64,000 nucleotides of DNA from Mycobacterium paraterrae (GTDB taxonomy: Bacteria; Actinomycetota; Actinomycetes; Mycobacteriales; Mycobacteriaceae): assembly GCF_022430545.2 (NCBI RefSeq), contig NZ_CP092488.2, positions 2,790,001 through 2,854,000 on the forward strand. Direction: 5' to 3'. Below the pieces are notes generated by a model. That model had not been told where the DNA came from. It was given only the letters and a program-made list of their open reading frames with translations, and searched no databases. The first letter of the stretch is position 1; each line of letters opens with the position of its first letter. The position numbers were made by a program, and so were the translations under genes. Below are positions 50,802 to 59,468 of the stretch, piece by piece.

Positions 50802-52088
50802 GTGTCTGACCATCCGCCGCACGAAGCGGACGACGGCCGTCGCGGCGACCATCCGACGACCGAACTGCCACCGCACGCGCCGCCGCCCCCGCCTGCCGAG
50901 CCGCCGACCCGCGCGTTCGCCGGGTTCCGTACCGAACGCCGCTTCGGTGACAATGCGCCCGGGGCCACCCAGAACGCGGCACTCCCAGAAACCAGGGTCG
51001 AACCGCGGGCGTGGGCAGAGACGCCGTATCAGGGGCTGCCCCGCGTGGTCGAGCCCCCGAACGCGCCCCGCCGCGTCTACGGCAACTACGGCGGACCGTC
51101 GGCACCCCTGTCGGCCGATGCGCAGGGACACCTGCCGCCGTCGCGGTATCCGGAGTTGTCGACCAGCACCCTGCTGCGCCAGGTCAAGCCGGCGCCGACG
51201 GAGGGCTGGCGACTATGGCTGTACAAACTGTCGGGGCAGCTGATCAACGTCGGGGAGAGCCCGCGGACCATCCGCTACAACGACCTGACCGTTCAAGTGA
51301 ACCGTCCGCTGCGCGGCTGCTATCGCATCGCGATGCTGTCGCTGAAGGGCGGCGTCGGAAAGACCACCATCACCGCGACGCTGGGCGCGACGTTCGCCTC
51401 GGTCCGCGGCGACCGGGTGATCGCCGTCGATGCCAACCCCGACCGCGGGACGTTGAGTCAGAAGGTGCCGCTGGAAACCCCGGCCACGGTGCGCCATCTG
51501 CTGCGCGACGCCGGAACCATCGAGCGCTACAGCGATGTCCGCAGTTACACCTCGCAGGGCCGCAGCAGGCTGGAAGTGCTTGCCTCCGACAGTGATCCTG
51601 CGATGTCGGAAGCGTTCAGTGCCGAGGACTACAGCAAGACGCTGGAAATTCTCGAGCGGTTCTACGGCCTCGTCCTCACCGACTGCGGCACAGGACTTTT
51701 GCACTCCGCGATGCAGGCGGTGCTGGAGAAGGCCGACGCGCTCGTCGTCGTGAGCTCTGGATCGATCGACGGCGCTCGCAGTGCCTCAGCAACTTTGGAC
51801 TGGCTCGACGCGCACGGCCACGAAGATCTGGTGAGCAACTCGATCGCGGTGATCAACGCGGTGCGTCCGCGCTCCGGCAAGGTCGACATGCAGAAGGTGG
51901 TGGACCACTTCTCCAGGCGTTGCCGCGCAGTGCGTTTGGTGCCGTTCGACCCGCATCTCGAAGAGGGTGCCGAGATCGACCTGGACAGGCTGAAGCGGGA
52001 AACCCGCGAGGCTCTCATCGAACTGGCAGCCGTTGTCGCAGATGGCTTTCCGAGCGATCAGCGCCGATCCAACGAGCACTTCATCTAG
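50802..52088 (+). CDS. MinD/ParA-like P-loop ATPase with Pro-rich N terminus (Rv0530)
   Basis: A 428-residue protein. The first ~130 residues are Pro/Arg-rich and disordered. The ATPase domain has the deviant Walker A LSLKGGVGKTTITATLG near 186, VIAVDANPDRGTLS, and LVLTDCGTGLLHSAM for Walker B. The lay-out is that of EspI and other ESX-associated ATPases, and of Rv0530 at this place. No ESX gene is adjacent, so the partner is unknown. It starts with GTG after an AGGGGA site. Confidence 0.85.
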   Translation: MSDHPPHEADDGRRGDHPTTELPPHAPPPPPAEPPTRAFAGFRTERRFGDNAPGATQNAALPETRVEPRAWAETPYQGLPRVVEPPNAPRRVYGNYGGPSAPLSADAQGHLPPSRYPELSTSTLLRQVKPAPTEGWRLWLYKLSGQLINVGESPRTIRYNDLTVQVNRPLRGCYRIAMLSLKGGVGKTTITATLGATFASVRGDRVIAVDANPDRGTLSQKVPLETPATVRHLLRDAGTIERYSDVRSYTSQGRSRLEVLASDSDPAMSEAFSAEDYSKTLEILERFYGLVLTDCGTGLLHSAMQAVLEKADALVVVSSGSIDGARSASATLDWLDAHGHEDLVSNSIAVINAVRPRSGKVDMQKVVDHFSRRCRAVRLVPFDPHLEEGAEIDLDRLKRETREALIELAAVVADGFPSDQRRSNEHFI

Positions 52089-52145
52089 CTCGACAGCGGT
52101 GCAGGCCGGTACGGCCTGGTGAGTAGGGCAAATCGAACCCGAGCG

Positions 52146-52307
52146 CTAGCGCGGATTGTTGTCGCCGTGGCTCAAGCGCCACAGGAAATCCGGATCGTCG
52201 TCAGGCCCGATGACGCGACTCTTGGGCCGGTTGATCTGGGCGCGGGCTACGCGCACGCCGAGATACACCAACGATCCGAGAACGAAGACCAGGAGCAGAT
52301 ACAGCAC
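52146..52307 (-). CDS. Small membrane protein, 53 residues (Rv0530A)
   Basis: This short gene is read on the minus strand from GTG 52307, preceded by the strong site AAGGAGG (complement of 52314-52320) 6 bp away. The peptide has one N-terminal helix (VLYLLLVFVLGSLVYLGV), then RVARAQINRPKSRVIGPDDD and a C-terminal LWRLSHGDNNPR. Length and features agree with Rv0530A. Its function is unknown. It lies between Rv0530 and the divergent Rv0531. Confidence 0.88.
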   Translation of the reverse strand: MLYLLLVFVLGSLVYLGVRVARAQINRPKSRVIGPDDDPDFLWRLSHGDNNPR

Positions 52308-52354
52308 TCAACACCTCCTTGGTCTGAATATACGCGGCGACCTAGGCTCGCACT

Positions 52355-52669
52355 GTGTCAAACGGACAGAGCTCAGCCGGCCGTGCCGTCGCGAGCGTGC
52401 TGCTCTACGTCGTCGCTCGGCTGGCGTTGGTCGCCGTTCTGGCCGCGGCGATCTTCGGAATCGGCCGGGCGCTCGGCATACACGAATTCCCGATCGTCGT
52501 CGCGTTGCTGTTCGCGTTGATCGTCGCGATGCCGTTGGGGATGTGGCTGTTCGCCCCGCTACGTCGACGAGCCACCGCCGGACTCGAAGAAGCCACCGCC
52601 AGGCGCCGGCACGACCGCGAACAACTACGGGCCCGGCTGCGTGGCGAGCCACCACCCGCCGCGGATTGA
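52355..52669 (+). CDS. Two-helix membrane protein, DUF4229 family (Rv0531)
   Basis: A 104-residue protein with two helices (VASVLLYVVARLALVAVLAA and FPIVVALLFALIVAMPLGMWL) and a charged cytoplasmic tail with RRRATAGLEEATARRRHDREQLR, probably coiled. This is the DUF4229 pattern. GTG start; the minus-strand small gene starts 47 bp to the left, so both share the short promoter region. The function is unknown. Confidence 0.85.
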   Translation: MSNGQSSAGRAVASVLLYVVARLALVAVLAAAIFGIGRALGIHEFPIVVALLFALIVAMPLGMWLFAPLRRRATAGLEEATARRRHDREQLRARLRGEPPPAAD

Positions 52670-52680
52670 CACTTCGGTGA

Positions 52681-52727
52681 GGGCGGAGAAGTGCGAGTGG
52701 GGCCCGCCCTGAGCGCAGAGTCAGCGA
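52681..52727. repeat. Inverted repeat between Rv0531 and menA
   Basis: AGGGCGG (52681-52687) pairs with CCGCCCT (52705-52711). The stretch 52690-52727 is similar to the right half of the hemD-hemB element (shared AAGTGCGAG, GCCCGCCCTG and CGCAGAGTCA). It lies between two convergent stops and could serve as a terminator for both. Confidence 0.55.
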
Positions 52728-52728
52728 G

Positions 52729-53604
52729 CTAACGAGCCGTCGCTGCCAACGCCGTGGCCACCGTGATCGACCAGACCAGCATTGTCAGACCGGTGTCGCG
52801 CAGGACTGGGATCAGCGCGGGACCAGCCTGACCAGTGCGCACCGGCTTCGCGGCCCGCAGCGCCAGCGGGGTGGCGACCAGGCCCACCAGGCACCACGGC
52901 GTTGCCGCGCTCAGCGCCAGCGTCAACACTGCGGCGACCCCTAGCAACAGCTGATAGAAGACGCGGGTTCGCTTGTCGCCCAGTCGAACTGCCAGCGTGA
53001 TCTTCCCCGACTCGGCGTCGGTGGGGATGTCTCGCAAATTGTTGGCCACCAGCACCGCTGACGACAACGCCCCTGTCGCCACGGCCAACGCGCCACCGAC
53101 CCAGTCGATGCGCAGCGCCTGGGTGTACTGCGTGCCCAGTACCGCAACCAGACCGAAGAACACGAACACCGCGACCTCGCCGAAGCCGGAGTAGCCGTAG
53201 GGCCTCGAGCCGCCGGTGTAGAGCCAGGCCCCGGCGATACATGCGGCGCCGACCGCGATCAGCCACGGCGCCGTCGTCAGCGCCAGGGCAAGTCCGGCCA
53301 GTCCCGCCACGGCAAGACTGGCGACCGCCGCCGCGAGGACCGATCGCGGCGCAGCCAGCCGAGAGCCCACCAGTCGCAGCGGGCCGGCCCGGTTGTCGTC
53401 TGTGCCGCGGATGCCGTCGGAGTAGTCGTTGGCGAAGTTGACCCCGACGATCAGGGCGAGCGCGACGGCCAACGCAAGCAGCGCTTTCCACCAGACGGCT
53501 GCGTGCAGCCACGCGGCGGCACCGGTTCCGGCGATGACTGGGGCTACGGCGTTGGGGAGCGTTCGCGGTCGCGCACCCTCGATCCACTGCGCAAGACTGG
53601 CCAC
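52729..53604 (-). CDS. menA: 1,4-dihydroxy-2-naphthoate prenyltransferase (MenA)
   Basis: MenA joins a polyprenyl chain to DHNA to make demethylmenaquinone. The 291-residue protein has nine or so helices and the two Asp-rich motifs of UbiA-type prenyltransferases, NFANDYSDGIRGTDDNRAG and NNLRDIPTDAESGK. GTG 53604 is used. It is divergent from mtnP with only 14 bp between starts. Two further menaquinone genes (menE, menB) are within 8 kb. Confidence 0.95.
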   Translation of the reverse strand: MASLAQWIEGARPRTLPNAVAPVIAGTGAAAWLHAAVWWKALLALAVALALIVGVNFANDYSDGIRGTDDNRAGPLRLVGSRLAAPRSVLAAAVASLAVAGLAGLALALTTAPWLIAVGAACIAGAWLYTGGSRPYGYSGFGEVAVFVFFGLVAVLGTQYTQALRIDWVGGALAVATGALSSAVLVANNLRDIPTDAESGKITLAVRLGDKRTRVFYQLLLGVAAVLTLALSAATPWCLVGLVATPLALRAAKPVRTGQAGPALIPVLRDTGLTMLVWSITVATALAATAR

Positions 53605-53618
53605 CTTGTGATCGTTTC

Positions 53619-54419
53619 ATGCCGGTAACCGACAATGGCCAAGTGATCGGAGTGATCGGCGGCAGCGGCTTCTACAGCTTCTTCGACTCGGCCGCCCGCA
53701 GCGTCAGCCTGGACACCCCGTTCGGTGAGCCGGCCGGTCCCGTCACGATCGGCGCGGTCGGGAACCACGAGGTGGCGTTTCTGCCCCGTCACGGTCTCGA
53801 CCACCGCTACCCCGCACACCAGGTTCCCTACCGAGCCAACATGTGGGCGCTGCGCTCCATCGGCGTCCGGCAGATCTTCGCACCGTGCGCGGTCGGCAGC
53901 CTGACCGTCGAACACGGCCCCGGTTCGATCGTCGTGCCCGATCAACTCGTCGACCGCACCCGGCGTCGCACCGACACCTACTACGACGCCGGCGCGGCGC
54001 ACGTGGCCTTCGCCGACCCGTACTGCCCGACGTTGCGTGCGGCGGCGACCGGTCTACCCGATGTCGTCGACGGCGGCACCATGGTCGTGATCGAGGGCCC
54101 GCGGTTTTCCACGCGCGCGGAAAGCCGGTGGTTCGCCTCGGCGGGGTTCACGCTGATCAACATGACCGGCTATCCCGAGGCCGTGCTGGCCCGCGAGCTT
54201 GAAATCTGTTATGCCGCAGTAGCCTTGGTGACCGACCTGGATGCGGGCATCGAATCGGGCGCCGGAGTGACGATGGAGAACGTCGTCGACGAATTCGCCA
54301 AGAACATCGAGCCGTTCAAGGAGCTGATCCGCGAAGCGGTGGGGCGGGTGCCCGCCGAGCGCACGTGTACGGAGTGTCTGTCGCACACCGGGATGCCGCT
54401 CCCGTTCGACGAGACCTAG
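53619..54419 (+). CDS. mtnP: S-methyl-5'-thioadenosine phosphorylase (MtnP/Pnp-like)
   Basis: A 266-residue phosphorylase of the PNP/MTAP family 2. It has IGVIGGSGFYSF at the N terminus, LPRHGLDHRYPAHQVPYRANMWALR, FSTRAESRW and TLINMTGYPEAVLARELEICYAAVALVTDLD. The enzyme splits methylthioadenosine to adenine and methylthioribose 1-phosphate in sulphur salvage. It corresponds to Rv0535 of M. tuberculosis. Stem-loop repeat copy 54425 follows directly behind the stop. Confidence 0.92.
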   Translation: MPVTDNGQVIGVIGGSGFYSFFDSAARSVSLDTPFGEPAGPVTIGAVGNHEVAFLPRHGLDHRYPAHQVPYRANMWALRSIGVRQIFAPCAVGSLTVEHGPGSIVVPDQLVDRTRRRTDTYYDAGAAHVAFADPYCPTLRAAATGLPDVVDGGTMVVIEGPRFSTRAESRWFASAGFTLINMTGYPEAVLARELEICYAAVALVTDLDAGIESGAGVTMENVVDEFAKNIEPFKELIREAVGRVPAERTCTECLSHTGMPLPFDET

Positions 54420-54424
54420 CGCGC

Positions 54425-54460
54425 CGACGATGCAGAGCGCGCAGCGCGATGAGGAGGAGG
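54425..54460 (+). repeat. MIRU-like stem-loop repeat, copy behind mtnP
   Basis: CGACGATGC, AGAGCGC, loop GCA, GCGCGA, TGAGGAGGAG. It starts 6 bp after the mtnP stop and differs from copy 1 by one loop base over 34 bp. The convergent channel gene ends 22 bp further. Confidence 0.8.
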
Positions 54461-54481
54461 CGGGCGATTCAACCTAGCGAA

Positions 54482-56209
54482 TCAGCCGGCTTTGACGTCC
54501 GGCTGGCTGGGGAGCCGGCCTCGCCGCAGCGTGTCGATCAGCTCGCGGTACGGACCGACCAGGTACACGGTGTCGTCGGCGTGCAGCCGGGCGTCGCGGC
54601 GCGGGTGCAGCTTGAGCAGGCCGTTGGAGGTCACGATCGCGATGACTCGCGCTTGAGTCGACAACTCGAACATCCGCAGCCCGTCCAGCTCGCTGCCGGC
54701 GGCCACCTGCATGCCGCCGACCACGAATGAGGCCTGGCCGACCGAGAATGTGCCCAGCACCTGTAGGCCGATCGCGGCGCCGATGAAGTACGGCACCGCT
54801 AGCTCGACGGTCGAGCGGACGTTCTCGAAACCGAATCGCTGCGCCACCGCGAACCCCAGCGTGCGGTCGTAGACGCGCAGCACCAACGGAATATGGGTGT
54901 AATGCTCGCGGGTCGGGGTCTTCTTGCCCAGCATTTCGGCCAGCACGATGCCGGTTTCGATGTTGATGATGTCGTCGCGGGTCAGCACCGCCACGGCGCG
55001 GGCACGGTCGACGCGGGCGGACTGCAGCGTCTCGCGCAGGGTGGCGTCGCCGAGGATCACCGGCACATCGAGGTCACGGACCGCCGACAGGAAGCGGTTC
55101 TCCTCGTTCTGTTCGATCACCGCGACGTCGTATCCCAGGTTGCTCAGGTCCTGGACCACTCGCATACCGAGGCCGCTGAGCCCGACCACGACAATGTGGT
55201 TGCGCAGGTGTCCCACCCGCGGCCGTGCCGACGCGAAAACGAAACGGCGGGAAAGCAATACGTCAGCGACGAACGACACCAGCAGGGCGGTGGTGGTGAC
55301 TCCGCTGAACATCAACAGCGTCGAAAATGTGCGCAGCCAGGTCGGCTGGTCGACGAAGGAGAAGTCGCCGTAACCGGTGGTGGTCATCGTCTCGATGGTG
55401 AAGTAGAACGCGTCGACCCAGCCCATCTTGGGCGGCGGCTTGTAGCCGAACCGCAGAACGAAGGTGGCGGTGACCAAGACCAGCAGCGTCGCGCCGGCGA
55501 CCGGATAGAACGTGGGGTTGAAGTCGTTGATGACGCCCCGGATGGAGTCGATCGCCCGCCTGAAGATGTTGCGGCGCGAGCGTGACACCGACGTGCTGGG
55601 CACCTTGATGCCCTGGGCGGCGAGCTCCTCGGCCGTGCCGATCATCATCGTCCAGTCCCCGGCGTGCACCCGCTGATCGCGGCCCGGGCAAATCTCGACT
55701 TCGCCGGGCCCGGGTGAGTCTCCATCGCGCATGACGGCCACCGGAGCGAGGTCGCCGTAGAGCTCCCGCAGCGTGGCCTCGCGCGAGGCGGCCTTGCCGG
55801 TCACGACGAACCGCAGACCGGCGGCCTCGAAATCGTGGGTGGCCTGCGACAGGCAGGCCTCGACGATCGCGGGCGCCGCGAGGTCGGCGACATCGAGAAT
55901 CGCGCCGGGACCGTTGTCGTTGGCGACGGCCTCGCGCAGCACGTCGTTGGCCACCCGGGACACCACCCGCACGGTCGGGTTGGCTTTTCTTGCCAGCAGG
56001 GCGATCTCGAGGTTCACCGCGTCGTCGTCGCCGGCGCAGACGACGGCCAGCGCATTGGAAATGTCGGCAAGCACCAGTTCCCGGGCCATGCCGGCGTCGC
56101 TCTGATCGGAACTGACCAGTCTGGTGACAACCGCCCCTGCGCTCTTCAGCTCGTCGGCGATGGTGGTCGCCAACGCATTGTCACCGCTGACAATGATGTG
56201 GCGCTGCAT
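54482..56209 (-). CDS. Potassium channel with two RCK/TrkA-N domains
   Basis: The 575-residue protein is arranged as RCK1 (residues ~1-190), a two-helix pore (~225-320), then RCK2 (~325-560). The selectivity filter is TMTTTGYGDFSFVD near residue 278. RCK2 has the NAD-type glycine motif HIVVVGLSGLGMRVVQDLSNLG; RCK1 opens HIIVSGDNALATTIADEL. A TrkA-C-like domain ends the protein. An RCK domain ahead of the pore is unusual in bacteria. The gene is not in this place in M. tuberculosis. It should conduct K+ (or another monovalent cation) under nucleotide control. Confidence 0.88.
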   Translation of the reverse strand: MQRHIIVSGDNALATTIADELKSAGAVVTRLVSSDQSDAGMARELVLADISNALAVVCAGDDDAVNLEIALLARKANPTVRVVSRVANDVLREAVANDNGPGAILDVADLAAPAIVEACLSQATHDFEAAGLRFVVTGKAASREATLRELYGDLAPVAVMRDGDSPGPGEVEICPGRDQRVHAGDWTMMIGTAEELAAQGIKVPSTSVSRSRRNIFRRAIDSIRGVINDFNPTFYPVAGATLLVLVTATFVLRFGYKPPPKMGWVDAFYFTIETMTTTGYGDFSFVDQPTWLRTFSTLLMFSGVTTTALLVSFVADVLLSRRFVFASARPRVGHLRNHIVVVGLSGLGMRVVQDLSNLGYDVAVIEQNEENRFLSAVRDLDVPVILGDATLRETLQSARVDRARAVAVLTRDDIINIETGIVLAEMLGKKTPTREHYTHIPLVLRVYDRTLGFAVAQRFGFENVRSTVELAVPYFIGAAIGLQVLGTFSVGQASFVVGGMQVAAGSELDGLRMFELSTQARVIAIVTSNGLLKLHPRRDARLHADDTVYLVGPYRELIDTLRRGRLPSQPDVKAG

Positions 56210-56314
56210 GGCTTCGTCCGTTGCTCGAGGGCCCGATCGATGGTGCGTACTCGTCGGGCCGGTTCACCAGGGCATTATGTCACCTGGAGTGACCAGTGAG
56301 GCGCATCCGCATTG

Positions 56315-57442
56315 CTATGGCAGCCGCTCGGCGGCCAGGCGCGTCAGCGCCGGACGGTCGACCTTGCCGATGCCGCGCAACGGCAGCGCGTCAATGACGA
56401 GAAGTTCACGCGGCGCGGCGGTGTGGTCGAGGCTTCGCCGCACGTGCGCCCGCACCTCCTCCAGCGTCGGCGCGGCTGCCCCGTCGGCCAGCACCACCGC
56501 GGCCGCCACCCGCTGGCCGAGACGCTCGTCGGGCATGCCGAACACCGCGCAGTCGGCCACTGCCGGATGGGTCCGCAGCGCCGCCTCGACCGGCTGCGGC
56601 AACACCGTCAACCCGCCGGTGCTGATCGCGTCGTCGGCCCGGCCCAGCACACTCAGCACGCCCGAGTCGTCGACCACGCCAAGGTCGTCGGTGCGAAACC
56701 AGCCGGGTTCGGCGAACGGGTCCGGCTGCGGCGGGTTGCGGTAGCCCTTGGCCAAAGTGTCGCCGCCGATCACGATCCGGCCGTCGTCGATGCGCAGCCT
56801 GACGCCGTCTAGCGGTACGCCGTCGTACACGCAGCCACCGGCGGTCTCGCTCATCCCGTAGGTGCGCACCACGTTCACCCCGGCGCGCGCGGCGGCGTCG
56901 AGCACCGGTCGTGGGGCCGGGCCGCCGCCGATCAACACCGCGTCCAACTCGGCCAGCGCCCCCGCGGCGGCGGGATCGGTCAGCGCCTTCGCCAATTGCG
57001 TCGCGACCAGCGAGGTGTAACGCCGGCCGGCGCCGAGTTCGTCTACGGCAGAGGGTAATTGGCTGACATCGAAACCAGCGGAGACGTCGAGTTCGACGGG
57101 ATAGGTGCCGCCCAGCAGGCTGCGCACCAACACCTGGATGCCCGCGATGTGATAAGACGGCAGGGCCAGCAACCACCGGCCAGGCCCGCCGAGGCGGGCG
57201 TGGGTGGCCGCCGCGCTGGCGGTCAGCGCGGCGGCGGTCAGCATTGCACCCTTGGGTGCGCCGGTCGTTCCCGAGGTCGTCGCGACGAGCGCCACGTCGT
57301 CGTCGATGGCCTCGTCGACGCGCAGGGCTTCTAGGGCTGAGCGTTCGATGCCGCTGGCCACCGGGACCAGCGTGGGTGACTCGCCGTGCAGCGCTTGCTC
57401 CAGCGCCGCCAGTAACGGGCCGACCGATGAGCCCTGCGCCAC
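56315..57442 (-). CDS. menE: O-succinylbenzoate-CoA ligase (MenE)
   Basis: An ANL-superfamily adenylating enzyme of 375 residues that makes OSB-CoA in menaquinone synthesis. It has the P-loop LVATTSGTTGAPKGAMLTA, the A5 region RTYGMSETAGGCVYDGVPL, the A7 hinge WFRTDDLGVVDDSG and the A10 lysine in PLRGIGKVDRPAL. It is short, as is the M. tuberculosis MenE. GTG 57442 follows the DUF3349 gene by 20 bp; the frame is open upstream without ATG/GTG for 20 bp, so the start may be slightly different. Confidence 0.9.
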   Translation of the reverse strand: MAQGSSVGPLLAALEQALHGESPTLVPVASGIERSALEALRVDEAIDDDVALVATTSGTTGAPKGAMLTAAALTASAAATHARLGGPGRWLLALPSYHIAGIQVLVRSLLGGTYPVELDVSAGFDVSQLPSAVDELGAGRRYTSLVATQLAKALTDPAAAGALAELDAVLIGGGPAPRPVLDAAARAGVNVVRTYGMSETAGGCVYDGVPLDGVRLRIDDGRIVIGGDTLAKGYRNPPQPDPFAEPGWFRTDDLGVVDDSGVLSVLGRADDAISTGGLTVLPQPVEAALRTHPAVADCAVFGMPDERLGQRVAAAVVLADGAAAPTLEEVRAHVRRSLDHTAAPRELLVIDALPLRGIGKVDRPALTRLAAERLP

Positions 57443-57462
57443 GGCGAAAGCGCGCAGGACGG

Positions 57463-57765
57463 CTATCCGCTGTCCTCGCCGTCGTGTGCGTCTTCGAGTG
57501 GCCAGCCTTTGGCGGCCAGCCGTTCGCGTACCCGCTCGATGTCGTCGGGCGCCGGCAACTCGTCGGTGAGCCGGGTGATCAGCACGCCGATGTCGACGTG
57601 GTCAAAATCGCCCCGGTCGATCAACTCGCGCGCGACCGCCGCGACCTCGTCGTTGCTGAGCCGACGCGACAGCAGCGCCAACACCGGGAAGTAGTCGGTC
57701 GCCGGGATGCCTTCGGGGTAGCCCGCGCGCAGCCACGCGACCACCGAGCTCAGGAATCGGTTCAC
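57463..57765 (-). CDS. DUF3349 protein (Rv0543c)
   Basis: A 100-residue soluble protein with the typical N terminus FLSSVVAWLRAGYPEGIPATDYFPVLALLSRRLSNDEV and the segment FDHVDIGVLITRLTDELP. Structural studies of the M. tuberculosis family members are known, but no function. GTG 57765 gives exactly the size of Rv0543c; the long extension of the ORF to 57927 is not conserved. It is the leading gene to menE. Confidence 0.9.
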   Translation of the reverse strand: MNRFLSSVVAWLRAGYPEGIPATDYFPVLALLSRRLSNDEVAAVARELIDRGDFDHVDIGVLITRLTDELPAPDDIERVRERLAAKGWPLEDAHDGEDSG

Positions 57766-57823
57766 GATAGGTGCACTTCCCCCGCCGGACGGTCGATATG
57801 CATTCGGAGTGAGATTTCCGATG

Positions 57824-58117
57824 CTACGCGGGCTTCGCTCCCAGCAGGTAAAAGCCGGTCCACGCCCCGATGGCGTCGCGCGCGATGAACAGCACGCCGA
57901 CGGCGACCGCGGCCAGCGCCAGCGCATACATCACGTAGCTGATGGCGGTGAGTGCCGGGTTCTTGTGCGCGACGGCAGCGCCATTGGAGCCCTGGATGCC
58001 GGCGCCCGCGGCACCCACCTTGACGGCGAGCGCGAACAGCGCGGGCAGTCCGCTGCCGAGCAACAGGCCGAAGATCAGGATTTTCAGTGAGGCCTCGTAG
58101 TTGAACCAGTGAGTCAC
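57824..58117 (-). CDS. Small membrane protein (Rv0544c)
   Basis: A 97-residue protein with two helices (ILIFGLLLGSGLPALFALAV and YVMYALALAAVAVGVLFIA). GTG 58117 overlaps the pitA stop (GTGA), so it is translated together with the phosphate transporter and may be its accessory factor. I know of no function. Confidence 0.85.
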   Translation of the reverse strand: MTHWFNYEASLKILIFGLLLGSGLPALFALAVKVGAAGAGIQGSNGAAVAHKNPALTAISYVMYALALAAVAVGVLFIARDAIGAWTGFYLLGAKPA

Positions 58118-59352
58118 AGCGTGCCTGCCTTCCTGGGCTCGGTGGCGGTTGCGGCGTCGGTGGGGACTTCACCGTTGCGGAAGGGGGCGCCTGCCAGGCC
58201 TGGGTGGCCGTGCTCGTCGAGGCCGGCGGTCAGGTCGCCCTTCCACTCGGCGTTGACGTTGGTGTGGTCGACCTTCGTCTTGCGCGACTGCAGGTAGATC
58301 GCCCCGGCCGTGGCCAGCAGCACCAGGAAGCCGATGACCGCACCCGGGTAGCCGCCGATGCCGTGCACGATGAAGTACTCGATCGCACCGACCAGGCCCG
58401 CGGACGGCAGGGTGATCAGCCACGCCGCGGCCATCCGGCCCGCGACGCCCCACCGCACCTCCGCGCCGGGCTTACCCACCCCGCTACCCAGCACCGAACC
58501 GGTGACCACCTGGGTGGTGGACAGCGCGTAGCCGAAGTGAGCCGACAGCAAGATGATGACGGCCGACGAGGATTCCGCTGCCATGCCCTGCGGCGACTTG
58601 ATCTCGACGATGCCCTTGCCCATCGTGCGGATGATTCGCCAGCCACCGGTGTAGGTCCCGAGGGCCATCGCGCAGGCGCAGGCCAGGATCACCCAGAACG
58701 GCGGCACGTGCTCTGTCCGGCTCACCGCGCCGTAGGAGATCAAGGCCAAGAAGATCACGCCCATCGTCTTCTGGGCGTCGTTGGTGCCGTGGGCCAGCGA
58801 GACCAGCGACGCGGAGAAGATCTGGCCGCGACGGAACGAAGCCTCGCTGCGCTCCTCGGGTACGCCGCGGCTGAACCGGTACACCAGCCAGGTGCCGACC
58901 GCGCCGACGACGCCGGCCAGGACCACCGAGACCAGCGCGGGAATCAGCACCAGCGACACCACGCCCTTCCAGATCACACCGTGGCCGCCGACCGCGGCGA
59001 TCATCGCGCCGATGATGCCGCCGACCAGGGCGTGCGACGAGCTGGAGGGAATGCCCAGCAGCCAGGTCAGCAGGTTCCAGACGATCCCGCCGACCAGCCC
59101 GGCGAAGATCAGGTCGGGCTTGACGAGGTGGGCGTCGACGAGGTTCTTCGCGATGGTTCCGGCCACCGCCGTGGACAGGAACGCTCCGAGGAGGTTCAGC
59201 ACTGCCGAAAGCGTCACCGCCGTCTTCGGCTTGAGCGCCCCACTCGCGATCGAAGTGGCCATGGCGTTGGCGGTGTCGTGGAAGCCGTTCGTGAAATCAA
59301 AAGCGAGCGCGGTGATCACGACAATGATCAGAAGGAACAGCTGAAGGGTCAC
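58114..59352 (-). CDS. pitA: Low-affinity inorganic phosphate transporter PitA
   Basis: A 412-residue member of the PiT family. The N-terminal GFHDTANAMATSIASGAL with the conserved GFHDxANA motif, and its inverted counterpart SLAHGTNDAQKTMGVIFLAL in the second half, bind phosphate and cation. Ten or so helices can be seen. GTG 59352 (VTLQLFLLIIVVI) starts the first helix; the ORF continues to 59658 but this has no membrane-like sequence. With senX3-regX3 and ppx1 this is the third phosphate-related gene of the window. Confidence 0.93.
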   Translation of the reverse strand: MTLQLFLLIIVVITALAFDFTNGFHDTANAMATSIASGALKPKTAVTLSAVLNLLGAFLSTAVAGTIAKNLVDAHLVKPDLIFAGLVGGIVWNLLTWLLGIPSSSSHALVGGIIGAMIAAVGGHGVIWKGVVSLVLIPALVSVVLAGVVGAVGTWLVYRFSRGVPEERSEASFRRGQIFSASLVSLAHGTNDAQKTMGVIFLALISYGAVSRTEHVPPFWVILACACAMALGTYTGGWRIIRTMGKGIVEIKSPQGMAAESSSAVIILLSAHFGYALSTTQVVTGSVLGSGVGKPGAEVRWGVAGRMAAAWLITLPSAGLVGAIEYFIVHGIGGYPGAVIGFLVLLATAGAIYLQSRKTKVDHTNVNAEWKGDLTAGLDEHGHPGLAGAPFRNGEVPTDAATATEPRKAGTL

Positions 59353-59468
59353 GGGCCTAATTCTGGGGGTAGCAGGGCGTCGTTGTCGAAAGAACTGTGT
59401 CGTAAGACCAAGGTATTTTGCACTAGTAGTCAGATGTTCGTCTGGGGTTAACCTTGCAGCTAGCGGCG

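Noticed and set aside
56279..56293. GTCAC-N5-GTGAC palindrome upstream of the potassium channel gene
   Set aside because: The arms are only 5 bp and no regulator or second copy is present, so it is likely to be chance in this sequence.
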